NCBI GenBank assembly: GCA_017525915.1
Contig: JAFXSC010000018.1
Span: 186,001 to 250,000 of the forward strand
Direction of reading: 5' to 3'
Source: Ruminococcus sp.
Lineage (GTDB): Bacteria > Bacillota > Clostridia > Oscillospirales > Ruminococcaceae
Length of the DNA stretch: 64,000 bases
This document shows positions 28,698 to 35,879 of the stretch, one piece after another. The notes below the pieces were generated by a model. The model saw only the letters and a program-made list of their open reading frames with translations. It was not told the origin of the DNA and did not search any database. The number at the start of each line of letters is the position of its first letter. The first letter of the stretch is position 1. The position numbers were made by a program, and so were the translations under genes.

Positions 28698-28744
28698 GAT
28701 CAGTGCAGGGAACGCCGCCCCCCGGCGTCCCTGCATCACTGATC
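28698..28744. repeat. Long GC-rich palindrome
   Basis: The arms GATCAGTGCAGGGA... and its near-complement ...CCCTGCATCACTGATC enclose a C-rich loop, with two small mismatches. It shares the CAGGGACG/CGTCCCTG core with other intergenic palindromes in the window. Confidence 0.8.
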
Positions 28745-28754
28745 TGACGATAAT

Positions 28755-28785
28755 AAAAAGGACGCACACTGTGCGTCCTTAATAA
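28755..28785 (-). terminator. Terminator of yajC
   Basis: The palindrome AAGGACGCACA/TGTGCGTCCTT (28758-28768, 28770-28780) is followed on the minus strand by TTTTATTA. The stem is also a member of the dispersed GGACGCACA palindrome family. Confidence 0.85.
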
Positions 28786-28788
28786 TAC

Positions 28789-29370
28789 TTACTTCTTCTT
28801 TTTCTTCAGGGGCTTCGGGGAATTGTTCTCGTCTGAAACTTCCTCATCGTCAGCCTTTGACTTCTTCGTTTCTTCATCAGCATCGTCATCGACAAGCTTT
28901 GCAGATGCAAGACCTGTGCCGTCTGCCTTCTTGGAAGCAGCTGCTGCTCTTGCTTCCTTGATTCTCTCATCGGCTGTAACGTTCTGTGTGATAGCCCATG
29001 TCTTTATGCGGAGCTTATGTCTCTCGCCACCGGTCTCGATAACGACCGTATCCTCGCCTGTGCGGACGATTATACCGACTATTCCGCCTCCGGTAACTAT
29101 CTCGTCGCCGACCTGCAGGCTCTGCTGCATTTCCTTGAGTTCACGGTCACGCTTCTTCTGCGGCTTGATAGCTATGAAGTAGAGAAGGGCGAACATTATA
29201 CCGAGCGGAACTATGAGCGAAAGCAGCGAACCGGCAGCCGAACCGCTCGATTTTGAAGCTTCTGTGGTCTGTACAGCATCTTCTGCAAATGCTGACATCG
29301 ACATCATGGCGGCAGCCGATGCGGTCATGATCGCTGCGGTAGCTGAGATCAGGTATTTTTTCATTTTCAT
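28789..29370 (-). CDS. yajC: Preprotein translocase accessory subunit YajC
   Basis: A 193-residue YajC-family protein, normally associated with SecDF. The start chosen is ATG 29370 (GGAGATAATT upstream), giving MKMKKYLISATAAIMTASAA. Unusually there is a signal-peptide-like N-terminus (to about residue 30, ending SAFA) before the usual TM helix (about 46-66, LIVPLGIMFALLYFIAIKPQKKR). The YajC core follows (LQVGDEIVTGGGIVGIIV ... VVIETGGERHKLRI). A long charged tail ends in KPLKKKKK. E. coli YajC is about 110 residues, so the N- and C-terminal extensions are the oddity. Confidence 0.88.
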   Translation of the reverse strand: MKMKKYLISATAAIMTASAAAMMSMSAFAEDAVQTTEASKSSGSAAGSLLSLIVPLGIMFALLYFIAIKPQKKRDRELKEMQQSLQVGDEIVTGGGIVGIIVRTGEDTVVIETGGERHKLRIKTWAITQNVTADERIKEARAAAASKKADGTGLASAKLVDDDADEETKKSKADDEEVSDENNSPKPLKKKKK

Positions 29371-29417
29371 AATTATCTCCATTCTGCCGTCAACACGGCG
29401 TTCAAAATACAAAGTTT

Positions 29418-29446
29418 ATTATATCATAACGCCGGAAAAAAAGCAA
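29418..29446 (-). promoter_or_regulatory. Sigma-A promoter of yajC
   Basis: On the minus strand TTGCTT (29441-29446), 17-nt spacer and TATAAT (29418-29423), about 48 nt before the yajC ATG. Confidence 0.75.
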
Positions 29447-29599
29447 GTATTTTCCCGATATTTTCCAAAAAAGAGTGCCGGTACTGCCTTTTGCTGACGT
29501 GCTGTGTCAGAAAATACATTCCCTCATATAATAAAAGGAAGCCGGAGGCGGCTGACCTGCGGCAGAACGAGCCGCTTCGGCGGCGGAATGGAGAAGAAC

Positions 29600-30466
29600 A
29601 TGAACGAAATATCAGATATACTCATTGCTGGCGGCGATATGCGGCAGATATACTGTGCAAGGCGGCTTTCCGGCAGATACGGCATCGGGCTCGCAGGCTT
29701 CGGTGATGAGTTCATACCGATGGATATGCTTGGCGACCGTGCCGATATGGGTGCGAGGGAAGCCTATGACTGTGCCGTGCTTCCTGTCGTGCCTCTTGAT
29801 GGGGACGATATGATAAGCGCTCCGTGCAGCAGTGCCGAGCTGCGTCCCGAATACATCAGGGATATGCTGATACCCGGAGGACTCATTCTTGCAGGAAAAG
29901 CCGATGACCGCCTGCGGAGACTTTTCCCGGACAATGAGATAGTTGAATATATGTCAAGGGAGGAACTGTGCCTGAAAAACGCCATACCGACGGCAGAGGG
30001 CGCTGTGCAGATAGCGCTCGGGGAGCTTCCCGTGACACTTAGCGGTCAGCGGGTGCTCATTGTCGGAATGGGCAGGATAGGAACGGCGCTTGCGGCTATC
30101 CTGAAGGGCTTCGGTGCTGATGTCACGGCTGCCGTGAGGAACGGCAGGGGAGAGGCTAAGGCGCGTATAGCCGGGATAAAGTGTATAAGCAGCAGCGATA
30201 TACAGCCGGGATACGGGCTGGTATTCAACACAGTCCCGGAGCTCATATTCAGCCGGGAACTTCTGAAACGCTTCGGGAACAGGACGCTTTTCATCGACCT
30301 TGCTTCAAAGCCCGGCGGCATCGACTTCAAGGCGGCGCGTGAGCTTGGCATAAGGACGGTTTGGGCACTCGGGCTTCCCGGAAAGACCGCTCCGGTAACT
30401 GCCGGAGAGATGACAGCGGAAACTATAATGGAGATACTTGCGGAAAGGAGTGAAAGTCATGGATGA
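29600..30466 (+). CDS. dpaA: Dipicolinate synthase subunit A
   Basis: DpaA with DpaB converts dihydroxytetrahydrodipicolinate to dipicolinic acid, the Ca-chelating solute of endospore cores. The 288-residue protein starts at ATG 29600 (TGGAGA upstream). It shows the N-terminal ILIAGGDMRQIYCARRLS and a C-terminal Rossmann domain (VLIVGMGRIGTALAAILKGFGADV; LFIDLASKPGGIDF; LGLPGKTAPVTAG). CATATAATA at 29525-29533 fits the -10 of a mother-cell sigma factor (CATANNNTA), but no matching -35 is clear. It overlaps dpaB by 8 nt. Confidence 0.93.
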   Translation: MNEISDILIAGGDMRQIYCARRLSGRYGIGLAGFGDEFIPMDMLGDRADMGAREAYDCAVLPVVPLDGDDMISAPCSSAELRPEYIRDMLIPGGLILAGKADDRLRRLFPDNEIVEYMSREELCLKNAIPTAEGAVQIALGELPVTLSGQRVLIVGMGRIGTALAAILKGFGADVTAAVRNGRGEAKARIAGIKCISSSDIQPGYGLVFNTVPELIFSRELLKRFGNRTLFIDLASKPGGIDFKAARELGIRTVWALGLPGKTAPVTAGEMTAETIMEILAERSESHG

Positions 30467-31052
30467 TATACTCAGAGGACTGCGCGTAGGCTATGTCATG
30501 ACCGGTTCGTTCTGTACGTTCAGCCGGAGCTTTGAACAGGCGCAGGCTCTTGCTGACCTCGGTGCGGAGCTGATACCGATAATGTCGGAGAATGCTGCTT
30601 CGACCGATACCCGTTTCGGAACGGCACAGGAGAACATCCGGCGGCTTGAGGATATATGCGGAAGACCCGTGATAGCCACCATAGCGGAGGCTGAACCGAT
30701 AGGTCCGAAGGGACTGACTGATATAATGATAGTTGCCCCCTGTACGTCAAACACTGCCGCAAAGCTTGCGAACGGCATCACCGACACGGCGGCTTCGATG
30801 GCTGTGAAGTCGCATCTCCGCAGCGGAAGACCGGTGCTGCTGGCGATAGCCTCGAACGATTCCCTGCTCGGCTCGGCAAAGAACATCGGTGAGCTTTTCA
30901 ACCGGAAGAACTACTTCTTCGTGCCGATGTTACAGGACGATATCGAGCGTAAGCCGGCGTCGCTCGTTGCGGAATTCTCACTGCTCCCGAAGGCTGCTGC
31001 GGCTGCGATGAGGGGAGTTCAGCTCCGCCCCATAATATACCACCGCACCTGA
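30459..31052 (+). CDS. dpaB: Dipicolinate synthase subunit B
   Basis: The flavoprotein-like subunit of dipicolinate synthase (197 aa). The start is ATG 30459 with AAAGGAG 8 nt upstream, inside the end of dpaA. GYVMTGSFCTFSRSFEQAQAL and DIMIVAPCTSNTAAKLANGITDTAASMAVKSHLR are characteristic. The Bacillus neighbours asd and dapG are not present; a CmpB-family membrane protein with its own promoter follows. Confidence 0.94.
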   Translation: MDDILRGLRVGYVMTGSFCTFSRSFEQAQALADLGAELIPIMSENAASTDTRFGTAQENIRRLEDICGRPVIATIAEAEPIGPKGLTDIMIVAPCTSNTAAKLANGITDTAASMAVKSHLRSGRPVLLAIASNDSLLGSAKNIGELFNRKNYFFVPMLQDDIERKPASLVAEFSLLPKAAAAAMRGVQLRPIIYHRT

Positions 31053-31137
31053 GATGAGCCTGCGGCTTTGCCGGTAAATGTGAAAAAGCTCAAAATCAAG
31101 GGCTGCCGGGGAAGGGCATTTCATTGAAAATCACCTG

Positions 31138-31166
31138 TTGACATATGCCGTTTTATATGATATAGT
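31138..31166 (+). promoter_or_regulatory. Sigma-A promoter of the CmpB-family gene
   Basis: TTGACA (31138-31143), 17-nt spacer, TATAGT (31161-31166), 53 nt before the TTG start. Confidence 0.85.
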
Positions 31167-31219
31167 AGTATAAAAGATTATTTCCTGAATGATATCAGGG
31201 GTATTAAGGGGTGGAATAA

Positions 31220-31903
31220 TTGAATACTGCTGTTTCAGAAGTCAGGTCTCTTCTGAGGGCAAAGCATTATGAGCCCAGAAAGCCGACCTATCAGAGACTT
31301 TTCTGGCTGTTTATGATCGCAAGCATAGCAGGCGTCATTATCGAGGGCGTGTGGTATTATTTCCAGCATGACCACTGGGAAACTCATGTCGTTTCGGTAT
31401 GGGGACCGTTCTGCATAATCTACGGTCTCGGAGCTTCCGGCTGCTACGCCGCAAATTATTACCTGCGCGGCAAGAATATCATCATAAAATTCCTCGTTTA
31501 TGCCTTTGTCGGGGACGCTGTCGAGCTCCTGTGCGGACTTGTCCTGCGCTACACGCTGAATATGAGAGCGTGGACGTACGAAGGCTATCCGCTGAACTTC
31601 ATGGGGCTCATATGTATCAAGATGACGATAATATGGGGCTTTGCAGGACTTGGTTTCGGTCTGCTCGTTCCGATAGTTGACAGCGGACTTGACTGGCTCA
31701 GCGGAAAATTCTGGGATACAGCCTGCCTTGCGCTCACTGCTTTCATGATAGTGAACTTTACGCTCACAGGTATCTGCCTTGCCCGCTGGGCAGCACGCCA
31801 CGAAGGCCATAAGGCTGGCAATAGCTTCACCGAGTGGATAGACGAAAAATACGACGATGACTATATGGAAAAACGCTTCTGCGAATGGCATTTCAGAAGC
31901 TGA
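31220..31903 (+). CDS. CmpB-family (putative ABC-transporter type IV) membrane protein
   Basis: A 227-residue polytopic membrane protein with about five TM helices (LFWLFMIASIAGVIIEGVWY first). The signature VSVWGPFCIIYGLGA and the RAWTYEGYPLNFMG motif match the ABC_trans_CmpB family. That family is widespread in Clostridia and often annotated as an ABC permease although no ATPase partner is encoded nearby. TTG start with AAGGGGTGGA upstream. The cytosolic tail is acidic and Tyr-rich (DEKYDDDYMEKRF). Transport function is unproven. Confidence 0.8.
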   Translation: MNTAVSEVRSLLRAKHYEPRKPTYQRLFWLFMIASIAGVIIEGVWYYFQHDHWETHVVSVWGPFCIIYGLGASGCYAANYYLRGKNIIIKFLVYAFVGDAVELLCGLVLRYTLNMRAWTYEGYPLNFMGLICIKMTIIWGFAGLGFGLLVPIVDSGLDWLSGKFWDTACLALTAFMIVNFTLTGICLARWAARHEGHKAGNSFTEWIDEKYDDDYMEKRFCEWHFRS

Positions 31904-31906
31904 ATA

Positions 31907-31942
31907 AATGAAAATGCTCTCCTTCGGGAGAGCATTTTCATT
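31907..31942. terminator. Bidirectional terminator with UUCG tetraloop
   Basis: A perfect 16-bp stem (31907-31922 and 31927-31942) closes on a TTCG tetraloop. Its outer A/T pairs supply the U-tract on both strands, serving the CmpB-family gene and uvrC. The uvrC stop codon lies inside it. Confidence 0.93.
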
Positions 31943-33755
31943 CATTATGCAGCAGAGACCAGAGCTCGGCGGCTGTATCGGCGTTTACGCCGGCAGTATT
32001 GGCGAGCTCCTGCGGAGAAGCCTGCAAGAGGTTTTCGCGCGTTTTATATTTCAGCATGAGCCTTGCGGCTTTTTTCTCGCCTATGCCCCGTACCGTCTGC
32101 AATTCGGAGGCATAGGTCTTTTTCTTGTGCTTTGAGTGCATGAACGCGACGGAGTAGCGGTGCACCTCGTCCTGTATCTGCGTGACGAGACTGAATGCGG
32201 ACTTCAGACCGTTTATCTGTATCTCTCCGCCGCCGGTCGCTATCGCACGGGTGCGGTGCTTGTTGTCCTTGACCATGCCGAACAGCGGTATATCCAGTCC
32301 GAGCTCGCGGAGCAGGGGAGCGACAGCGTTCACATGACCCTTTCCGCCGTCAAGGAGTATGAGGTCGGGAGTGCGCGTGAAGTATTCGTCGCCCTCGCCT
32401 TCGACTATGTGCATGAGCCGTCTTTTCAGCACCTCGCGCATACTTCCGTAGTCGTTCTGGAGCTCCTGTTCCTTCACGGTGAAGCGCTTGTACGCCTTTT
32501 TCAGCGGCCTGCCGTCCTCGAATACTATCATTCCGGCAACCATTGATTCCGATGAGAGGTTGGAAATATCGTAAGCCTCGATATAGCGCGGCGGCTTGGA
32601 CAGACCGAGACTTTTACCGAGCTCTTCGAGCGCTATGACCTCTCTGCCGGTGCGGTCGTTCTGGAGCGCGGCATATTCCGCACTGTTGTTTTTAGCGAGG
32701 CGGAGAAGCTCGAGAAGGCGTCCCTTCTGCGGAACATGGAGCTTCACTTTGCGACCGGACTGATGTTCGAGCAGCTCCTCTATCAGAGGGGCTTCCTCCG
32801 GGATATGGTCGGTCACGACCGTTTTCGGGATATCCGTCCGACCGTGGTAATACTGCTCCATGAACTGCCCGAGGATATCCTCGCCGGAGCTGGAAAGCTC
32901 AAATACAGCCTTGTCGAAAAGCCTGTTCTCGCGGTACATGAGCACGGAAACATATATCCCCCCGTAGTATTCGGCAGCGGCAATGACATCAGCGGAATCC
33001 ACTCCGCTGTTCATTATCTTCTGCTTTTCGGCAGCACGTTTAACTGCGGAGATGCGGTCGCGGAGGAGTGCGGCCTTCTCGAAATCAAGGGCTTCCGCGG
33101 CATCGTTCATTTCGCGCTCCATGCGCTCGACCGAACCGGCACTTCCGCTCCGTATGAAGTCCACAGCCTGCTCAACGGCTTCGAGGTAGCTCTCACGGCT
33201 TATCTTTCCGCGGCAGACGCCCATGCAGTTCTTGATGTGGTAGTTAAGGCAGGGACGTCCCTTTCCCATATCCCTCGGGAATACCCTGCGGCAGGTCGGG
33301 AGCATAAACACGCGGTTAGCCTCATCGACAGCCTCCTTTGCGACCGTACTGCTCGTGTAGGGACCGAGATAGCGTCCGGGCTGTTTGGTGTTCTTTTCGC
33401 TGGTTATGCGCGGATAATCTTCATCGGAGATGCGGATATAGTGATAGCCCTTGTCGTCCTTGAGCAGGATATTGTACTTGGGCTTGTGCTGTTTGATAAG
33501 GCTGCATTCGAGCACAAGGGCTTCGTATTCGCTGTCTGTGACGATGAAGTCATAGTCATTGACATGGGAGACCATAGCCGCGACCTTCGGGGTGTGGTCG
33601 GGATTTTCGCGGAAATAGCTCGTTACGCGGTTTTTGAGGTTTTTAGCCTTGCCGATATAAATAACAGCGCCCTCGCGGTCTTTCATGATGTAAACACCGG
33701 GCGAGGACGTTAGCTTTGAGGTCTTTTCACGCAGGTACGGGAGACGAGGGTTCAT
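31938..33755 (-). CDS. uvrC: Excinuclease ABC subunit C
   Basis: UvrC makes both incisions in nucleotide-excision repair. The 605-residue protein has the GIY-YIG nuclease at the N-terminus (PGVYIMKDREGAVIYIGKAKNLKNRV), a UVR motif (MERMEREMNDAAEALDFEKAALLRDRI, about 210-236), the RNase H-like nuclease domain (YDISNLSSESMVAGMIVFEDG; LILLDGGKGHVNA) and C-terminal helix-hairpin-helix repeats. It overlaps the upstream GGDEF gene by 4 bp and is the last gene of a three-gene unit. Confidence 0.97.
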   Translation of the reverse strand: MNPRLPYLREKTSKLTSSPGVYIMKDREGAVIYIGKAKNLKNRVTSYFRENPDHTPKVAAMVSHVNDYDFIVTDSEYEALVLECSLIKQHKPKYNILLKDDKGYHYIRISDEDYPRITSEKNTKQPGRYLGPYTSSTVAKEAVDEANRVFMLPTCRRVFPRDMGKGRPCLNYHIKNCMGVCRGKISRESYLEAVEQAVDFIRSGSAGSVERMEREMNDAAEALDFEKAALLRDRISAVKRAAEKQKIMNSGVDSADVIAAAEYYGGIYVSVLMYRENRLFDKAVFELSSSGEDILGQFMEQYYHGRTDIPKTVVTDHIPEEAPLIEELLEHQSGRKVKLHVPQKGRLLELLRLAKNNSAEYAALQNDRTGREVIALEELGKSLGLSKPPRYIEAYDISNLSSESMVAGMIVFEDGRPLKKAYKRFTVKEQELQNDYGSMREVLKRRLMHIVEGEGDEYFTRTPDLILLDGGKGHVNAVAPLLRELGLDIPLFGMVKDNKHRTRAIATGGGEIQINGLKSAFSLVTQIQDEVHRYSVAFMHSKHKKKTYASELQTVRGIGEKKAARLMLKYKTRENLLQASPQELANTAGVNADTAAELWSLLHNE

Positions 33756-34846
33756 CTTTCAGCCTCCGTTCCCAAAAGAGCCTTCGTGCGCTGTTTGTCC
33801 TCATACATGAGCTTGTCAGCAGCGGCGTAGATATCCTCGAAGCACTTGGAATCGTCCCACGCTGCCGCACCGTAGGCACAGGAATACTTAGTATGGGACA
33901 TTGCGAGCCTTATCCTGTCGATGACAGTGTTGACTGCGTCCATATCGTAATATGTGAACAGCACGATGAATTCATCGCCGCCGAGCCTGTATAGGTAGCA
34001 GTGCGGCGGAATGTTCTTCTGAATGGTGTTTGCAATGGTCATTATTGCACGGTCACCCTCGGTGTGGCCTTCCTTGTCGTTTATCTGTTTCAGACCGTTC
34101 ATATCTATCTCGCAGATAGCAGTGATGCCGACTGTCTTGAAGCGCTTCAGGTCGGCGAAGAAGCTCAGGCGGTTGAAAGCCCCCGTGAGGGTGTCGCGCT
34201 TGAAGTGTGAAATGTGAATATAAAGGTAGTAGAAGGTGAGAGTGAGCAGCACCACGCAGACGATAATGCCGCGGGTCTTGAGTACGATCTCACCGACAAC
34301 GCTGATGCCTATCGCGGTTATGCCGACGAGCAGAAGCAGACCCTCCTCACGGAAACCGTGACGCAGGCGGCTTATGCCAACGCCGGCTATAGCGACGAAG
34401 TATACCAGGCTGAGTACATGAGGAACGTAAGAGAGCATCTCACGGTGGAGGACATTGTCATCGTCCAGCCAGAATACATAGTCGTGGAATGGAGCAGTCA
34501 CCATAATAAGGGCGGTTATCAGGGTGGGGAGCGTGAACAGCTCCATTGTGCGCCGGCTGACCTTTCCACCGATGAGTATGAACAGGGAGAACATCATTGA
34601 TGCCATTCGCAGCGTATAGCCTGCTGCGATGAAATACCTGTGGGCTGTGTGGGGAGAGCTGAGCCCGGAGTAGTAATAGTCAAAATTGTCTGATATGAGC
34701 AGTAATGTGGTGAATATCAGCGCTACCTCAAAATACTTGCTTATTCCGGTGTTATATGATGAATTGGACTTCATAAAGACGTAGAGGAACAGTATTATGA
34801 TGACAGATATCAGATCAACGTGTATGAGCTGGGTGAAGAACTGCAT
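33752..34846 (-). CDS. Seven-TM GGDEF-domain protein (putative diguanylate cyclase)
   Basis: A 364-residue membrane protein. The N-terminal half has about seven hydrophobic helices (residues 10-210), and the C-terminal half is a GGDEF domain with the intact active-site motif RLGGDEFIVLF (GGDEF at 289-293) and DTLTGAFNRLSFF. The inhibitory RxxD site expected just upstream is absent (PPHC instead), so product feedback is unlikely. GGAGGTGA precedes the ATG. No PDZ, PAS, EAL or PilZ partner is visible nearby. It lies between a surface lipoprotein and uvrC with 28-nt and overlapping junctions, suggesting an operon. Confidence 0.92.
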   Translation of the reverse strand: MQFFTQLIHVDLISVIIILFLYVFMKSNSSYNTGISKYFEVALIFTTLLLISDNFDYYYSGLSSPHTAHRYFIAAGYTLRMASMMFSLFILIGGKVSRRTMELFTLPTLITALIMVTAPFHDYVFWLDDDNVLHREMLSYVPHVLSLVYFVAIAGVGISRLRHGFREEGLLLLVGITAIGISVVGEIVLKTRGIIVCVVLLTLTFYYLYIHISHFKRDTLTGAFNRLSFFADLKRFKTVGITAICEIDMNGLKQINDKEGHTEGDRAIMTIANTIQKNIPPHCYLYRLGGDEFIVLFTYYDMDAVNTVIDRIRLAMSHTKYSCAYGAAAWDDSKCFEDIYAAADKLMYEDKQRTKALLGTEAER

Positions 34847-34874
34847 GGGCTCACCTCCTTTGGAAAGAAGTCTG

Positions 34875-35510
34875 TTACTGTCTGTCGAAGTAACTCCTGC
34901 CGCCGCTCGGGCGGAAATAGGTGCGAATATAGCCGTCTGTGGAGAGTATCACGAATTCGTTGGTGGCTTCGAGGTAATAGACGCCGTCGCCGTCTTCAGC
35001 CTCGTACTTGAACAGGGCGTCCGGGTTGTTTATGACGTCGCTCGCACCCTTTTCATATTCGGCTGCGGTCTTGTAGCCGAAATCGTCGGCAAATTCGCTG
35101 CCGTGCTTGGAAAAATGCTCGCTGAGGTACTTCTTGTTCCGGAATTTATACTCAACGTAAGCGGCTGTTGGCTTCTCCGCAGTTGTCTGCTTTGCGGAAA
35201 CGGTGGTCGCTGCGGCAGTCGTTGTATTTTTAGTAGTTGTTTTCTTTTTTTTGGTCGTCTGTTTCCGGGTAGTCGTTGCCTTTGAGGTGGTCTTCTTTTT
35301 TGATGTAGTGACCCTTGAGGCGGTCTGTTCTCCGGTCTCCGCGGACAGGATTTCGTCCTCTGATGTCTGGACACTTCGGGTCTGTTCAGCCGGAGCAGGG
35401 GCTTTTGACGAGGACTTTTTGCCTCCGCATGAAACGAGAGCAAACAGCGACAGTGCTATCATCAGAAAAACGGCAGCCGCAGATATCCTCTTTTGTTTTT
35501 GGTCGTTCAT
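34875..35510 (-). CDS. Lipoprotein with Thr/Lys-rich linker and nuclease-toxin-like C-terminal domain
   Basis: A 211-residue predicted lipoprotein: signal peptide with lipobox LVSC (Cys28), then a low-complexity linker rich in Ser, Thr, Lys and Glu (about 30-115), and a compact C-terminal domain (about 117-205). The domain shows EHFSKHGSEF (His132, His136), YEKGASDVINNPDALFKYE, YYLEATNEFVILS and TDGYIRTYFRP. That layout resembles RNase toxin domains of the barnase/EndoU/colicin/RelE-like (BECR) type, where a His near the start and an R/T near GxIxTxFxP form the active site. The fold assignment is inference from pattern memory, and an immunity gene is not evident. It starts an operon with the GGDEF protein and uvrC. 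Confidence 0.6.
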   Translation of the reverse strand: MNDQKQKRISAAAVFLMIALSLFALVSCGGKKSSSKAPAPAEQTRSVQTSEDEILSAETGEQTASRVTTSKKKTTSKATTTRKQTTKKKKTTTKNTTTAAATTVSAKQTTAEKPTAAYVEYKFRNKKYLSEHFSKHGSEFADDFGYKTAAEYEKGASDVINNPDALFKYEAEDGDGVYYLEATNEFVILSTDGYIRTYFRPSGGRSYFDRQ

Positions 35511-35554
35511 ATTAGCACCTCCGTAGAGAAATAGACAATTGATATTTCAAAACT

Positions 35555-35583
35555 ATTATACTATATTTCCAGCGCCATTTCAA
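35555..35583 (-). promoter_or_regulatory. Sigma-A promoter of the toxin-like lipoprotein operon
   Basis: On the minus strand TTGAAA (35578-35583), 17-nt spacer, TATAAT (35555-35560), 45 nt before the ATG. Confidence 0.85.
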
Positions 35584-35670
35584 CACTCTGCGGCGAAATT
35601 AACGAAAAATTCATTTCCGTTTTTTCGTTATGGCAGATTTTGATGTGTAATGAGTTGAAGCTAAACAATT

Positions 35671-35697
35671 GCGGGGGCGGATATTATCCGTCCCTGC
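35671..35697. repeat. GC-rich palindrome (dispersed family)
   Basis: GCGGGGGCGGAT pairs with ATCCGTCCCTGC around a short ATT centre, using two G-U pairs. It lies in the divergent promoter region between the toxin-like lipoprotein and the PL11 lyase, away from any 3' end. The rest of this 369-bp gap (35511-35879) holds the two divergent promoters and otherwise AT-rich sequence. Confidence 0.7.
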
Positions 35698-35765
35698 GCC
35701 TGTAAGAGCAAAAGGAAAAGAGCGGAATTTTTCATGCCATATCTTTTAAAAATAGCCATAAATAC

Positions 35766-35794
35766 TTGACATTATGCTATAATTCTGATATAAT
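35766..35794 (+). promoter_or_regulatory. Consensus sigma-A promoter of the rhamnogalacturonan lyase gene
   Basis: TTGACA (35766-35771), 17-nt spacer, TATAAT (35789-35794), giving a leader of about 80 nt before the TTG start at 35880. Confidence 0.92.
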
Positions 35795-35879
35795 ATCACT
35801 ATCATAAATGTATTATCAAATTAGGCATTTGGTAATATTTCGAGGTAAAATTTATTGTATACTCAAGGGGGTAACAAAA

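Noticed and set aside
32736..33713. Plus-strand ORF (325 codons) opposite uvrC
   Set aside because: Shadow of the uvrC coding region, which has clear GIY-YIG and UVR motifs.
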